Shown here in pieces: positions 61,289 through 64,000 of a DNA stretch of 64,000 bases; the first letter of the stretch is position 1, and each line of letters starts with the position of its first letter. Position numbers and translations under genes: made by a program. The stretch is taken from positions 620,001 to 684,000 of the forward strand of contig NZ_CADIJM010000002.1 in NCBI RefSeq assembly GCF_902859585.1, given 5' to 3'. The stretch comes from Achromobacter animicus (GTDB taxonomy: Bacteria > Pseudomonadota > Gammaproteobacteria > Burkholderiales > Burkholderiaceae_B). The notes below the pieces were generated by a model, which was not told the origin of the DNA, ran no database searches, and saw only the letters and a list, made by a program, of their open reading frames with translations.

Positions 61289-64000
61289 ATGACCCAACCC
61301 ATGCCGCGCTCCGAGCGCAACAGCCAAAACCGTGTCGCGCGGCTGTTTACCACCCCATTGGCCGACGGCGGCATGGGCTACCAACACCTGGGCAACTGGA
61401 GCAAGCGCGACCACAACCGCGCCATCGAAACCGAGTTGCTGCGCGCCAATTTGGCTGCTCGCGGGTACTCGCCCGCTCACATCAGCGCCGCCTTGCAGAA
61501 GCTGGAAGTCGCGGTTGATGTTACCGGCATCACGCCATACCAGGCGAACCTGCGCACCTACCAGTTACTTCGCTATGGCGTGCCGGTGCAGATCGCGGCG
61601 GGCCAATCGCATGAAACAGTGCAGTTGATCGACTGGGCGCTGCCCGAGCGCAATCACTTCGCGTTGGCTGAGGAAGTGACGCTACGAGGCGGGAGCACCC
61701 GTCGGCCGGACATCGTTCTGTACATTAATGGTTTGGCAGTGGCGCTGATCGAACTCAAGCGCAGCTCGGTTGACGTGGGCGACGGTATCCGCCAGTTATG
61801 GAGCAATCAGGAGGAAACCTTCAATCAGGGCTTCTTCAGCACAGTGCAGTTGCTGCTGGCGGGCAGCGATGCGCAAGGTTTGCGCTATGGCACCACCGGT
61901 ACACCTGAACAGTTCTTCGTGCAGTGGAAGGACGAACAACCGCCGGCCATGGCAACGGCAGGGGCGTTGCTGGATCGCCCATTGACCCAGATGTGCGAGA
62001 AGGCGAGGTTGCTGGATTTGATCCGAAACTTCGTGATCTTCGATGCGGGCTTCAAGAAGGTGCCTCGCCAACACCAATATCAGGGTATCAGCGCGGCTCA
62101 GGCCCGCATCGCCAAGCGCGAAGGCGGCGTGATCTGGCATACCCAGGGCAGCGGCAAAAGCATTCTGATGGTGTTGCTAGCCAAGTGGTTGCTGGAGCAT
62201 GATCCGCAGGCCCGAGTTTTGGTGGTGACGGATCGGGACGAGCTGGACAAGCAGATCGAAGGGGTGATGCGCAACGCGGGTGTGATCGGTGCGGAGTCCG
62301 CCTCACCGCGCATTACCTCGCGGGCAGACTTCGTGCAGAAACTTGGCGCTACCACGCCGCGTCTGCTGTGCGCGCTGATCCACAAGTTCGACGCCGCGGA
62401 CCTCAGTGGCGATCCGCCTCCAATTCACGGGAGCTTTTATGTGTTTGTGGACGAGTGTCACCGCACGCAGGGCGGCAACATGAACAAGCAGATGAAGCGC
62501 TGGCTGGCCGATGCCATCTTCATCGGCTTCACCGGGACGCCCTTGCTGCGCAAGGACAAGCAAACAACACGCGATGTGTTCGGCACCTATATCCACACCT
62601 ACAAGTTCCATGAAGCCGTGGCGGACGAAGTGGTGCTGGACTTGAAGTACGAGGCACGAGATGTGCCGCAGCGCTTGACGTCAAGCAAGGCCATCGATGC
62701 TTGGTTTGAGAAGAAGACGCGTGGTCTGAACAAATTCCAGAAGTCCATCTTGCGCAAGCGCTGGGCGACCATGGAAGAGTTGATGAGCGCCAGGGAACGC
62801 AAGGACCGCATCGTCGCCAATATCATCGAGGACTTCAGCCTCAAGCCACGACTGGACAGCAATCGGGGTACGGCCATCTTGGTGGCTGCCTCGATCTACG
62901 ACGCCTGCCACTATTTCAGGTTGTTCCGGAACACGCACTTTGGCTCTCACGTGGGCGTCATTACGTCGTTCGAGCCCAACCCGGCGGCCATCTCAAGAGA
63001 GTCGTCGGGTAGCGATGAGCGCTACAAGTACGACACCTACAAGCAACACGTGTTGCGCGACGGTCAGACCACCAAACAGTACGAAGACGAGACCAAGCGC
63101 CGGTTCATCGAGGAGCCGGCCAGCATGAAGCTGCTGATCGTCGTCAGCAAGCTACTTACGGGTTTCGATGCGCCAAGTTGCACGTACATTTATCTGGACA
63201 ACGAACTGCACGACCACAACTTGTTCCAGGCGATTTGCCGCACCAATCGGCTCGATGGTGCCGACAAGGATTACGGTCATATCGTCGATTACAAGGAACT
63301 GTTTGGCGACGTGCAGCGAGCGATCGCCGTCTACAGCTCGGATGAATTGGATATCGACGCCGGCGATGGCGGCGACAACAACGTTCATTTGAAGAATTGG
63401 CTGGAAGAGGGTCGTAAGCAACTGGACGATGCCCGAGAAGCGCTGCATTACTTGTGCGAGCCAGTGGAACAGCCGCGCGAGTTGGAGCAGTTCCTGCATT
63501 ATTTTTGCGGCTATGCCGGTGATCCGGAGGCGCTACTCGAAAGCGAACCGCTGCGCATCGCGTTTTACAAGGCGGTGGCTACCTTTCTACGAGCCTTCGC
63601 GGCCATCGGTCAAAACCTGTCCGAAGCGGGTTACCTTGACAGCGAAGTTGAAACCTTACGACGCGAAGCGGATTTCTATGCCGAGGTGCGCTCGGCCATC
63701 AAGCATTACAGCGGTGAAGAGTTGGACATCAAGCCTTTCGAGGCAGACATGCGCCATCTCATCAACACCTACATCCAAGCAGATCCGGCAGAGGTGCTGG
63801 GTGAATTGGCAGAGCTGTCGCTGACCGACCTGATCATCAAGACCGGCATTCACGATGCGATCGCAAAGAAGATCAACGAAAAAGGAAAGCTGTCGAAGAA
63901 TGCCATTGCGGAAACCATCATCAACAATGTCCGCAAGACCATCATCCGTGATCGCCTCACCGATCCGCGCTTTTACGAGCAGATGTCCAAGTTGCTTGAT
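61289..64000 (+). CDS. hsdR: Type I restriction endonuclease subunit R, C-terminus beyond right edge
   Basis: Translocase-nuclease of the type I complex; 904 residues lie in the window and the frame is open at the edge. The N-terminal nuclease has the PD-(D/E)XK signature [20 protein letters not shown] (about 139-158). The SF2 motor follows: Walker [10 protein letters not shown] (about 280-289), Walker [10 protein letters not shown] (about 387), motif [11 protein letters not shown] (about 414), and [19 protein letters not shown] with [10 protein letters not shown] (motif VI). Residues after 700 are the helical part that docks on HsdM/S. ATG 61289 is 4 bp after the DUF1016 gene. No frameshift was seen in the visible part. 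Confidence 0.95.
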   Translation, partial: MTQPMPRSERNSQNRVARLFTTPLADGGMGYQHLGNWSKRDHNRAIETELLRANLAARGYSPAHISAALQKLEVAVDVTGITPYQANLRTYQLLRYGVPVQIAAGQSHETVQLIDWALPERNHFALAEEVTLRGGSTRRPDIVLYINGLAVALIELKRSSVDVGDGIRQLWSNQEETFNQGFFSTVQLLLAGSDAQGLRYGTTGTPEQFFVQWKDEQPPAMATAGALLDRPLTQMCEKARLLDLIRNFVIFDAGFKKVPRQHQYQGISAAQARIAKREGGVIWHTQGSGKSILMVLLAKWLLEHDPQARVLVVTDRDELDKQIEGVMRNAGVIGAESASPRITSRADFVQKLGATTPRLLCALIHKFDAADLSGDPPPIHGSFYVFVDECHRTQGGNMNKQMKRWLADAIFIGFTGTPLLRKDKQTTRDVFGTYIHTYKFHEAVADEVVLDLKYEARDVPQRLTSSKAIDAWFEKKTRGLNKFQKSILRKRWATMEELMSARERKDRIVANIIEDFSLKPRLDSNRGTAILVAASIYDACHYFRLFRNTHFGSHVGVITSFEPNPAAISRESSGSDERYKYDTYKQHVLRDGQTTKQYEDETKRRFIEEPASMKLLIVVSKLLTGFDAPSCTYIYLDNELHDHNLFQAICRTNRLDGADKDYGHIVDYKELFGDVQRAIAVYSSDELDIDAGDGGDNNVHLKNWLEEGRKQLDDAREALHYLCEPVEQPRELEQFLHYFCGYAGDPEALLESEPLRIAFYKAVATFLRAFAAIGQNLSEAGYLDSEVETLRREADFYAEVRSAIKHYSGEELDIKPFEADMRHLINTYIQADPAEVLGELAELSLTDLIIKTGIHDAIAKKINEKGKLSKNAIAETIINNVRKTIIRDRLTDPRFYEQMSKLLD

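Noticed and set aside
1-64000. CRISPR arrays, insertion sequences, prophage genes and rRNA
   Set aside because: No regularly spaced repeats, transposase, integrase or rRNA sequence was seen on either strand.

Overview
This is a GC-rich, densely coding window. Gene content and order (coq7 next to a lipopolysaccharide glycan locus; mutM, a TPR protein, lolB, ispE, tRNA-Gln, prs, rplY, pth and ychF in a row) suggest a betaproteobacterium of the Alcaligenaceae, close to Achromobacter or Bordetella. That is inferred from remembered family and synteny patterns; no search was run. Two genes are cut by the edges: an aminotransferase on the left and hsdR on the right.

Layout. 1-2379: an omega-amino-acid:pyruvate aminotransferase diverges from its likely MocR regulator across a dyad operator. 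2477-7036 (minus strand): folA, a MHYT-GGDEF-EAL protein, thyA and an OsmC-family protein. 7160-8284: coq7, then a predicted free-standing small RNA with an anti-Shine-Dalgarno loop. 8617-20000: a surface glycan operon with a WecA/WbpL-type initiating transferase, a UDP-HexNAc dehydrogenase, a 4-epimerase, a MurJ-like flippase, four GT4 glycosyltransferases and an AsnB-type amidotransferase, with no visible polymerase. Convergent to it are pgm and pgi, which supply hexose phosphates. 23253-28320: a shrunken biotin-carboxylase-like protein, an FAD 2-hydroxyacid dehydrogenase, a two-component system and a PAP2 phosphatase. 28313-33831: a uronate catabolic unit (uronate dehydrogenase, SMP-30 lactonase, TRAP transporter, divergent FadR-type repressor). 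34036-37144: an LtaS/OpgB-like envelope enzyme and a PlsC-like acyltransferase.

37204-44061: the homogentisate module (fahA, hmgA, a divergent LysR regulator), followed by a second minus-strand unit of an FAD aromatic monooxygenase, a DUF2783 protein and an MBL-fold protein whose metal motif is incomplete. 44202-55138: housekeeping genes (mutM, TPR protein, lolB, ispE, tRNA-Gln, prs, rplY, pth, CPBP protease, ychF), with a chemotaxis receptor lying between lolB and ispE.

55626-64000: a probably acquired type I restriction-modification operon, hsdM-hsdS-DUF1016 nuclease-hsdR. Its HsdM carries an N-terminal winged-helix extension, its HsdS carries an additional C-terminal domain resembling Panacea/DUF4065, and a second PD-(D/E)XK nuclease is translationally coupled inside the operon. 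This operon, the anti-SD small RNA and the biotin-carboxylase remnant are the most unusual items here.
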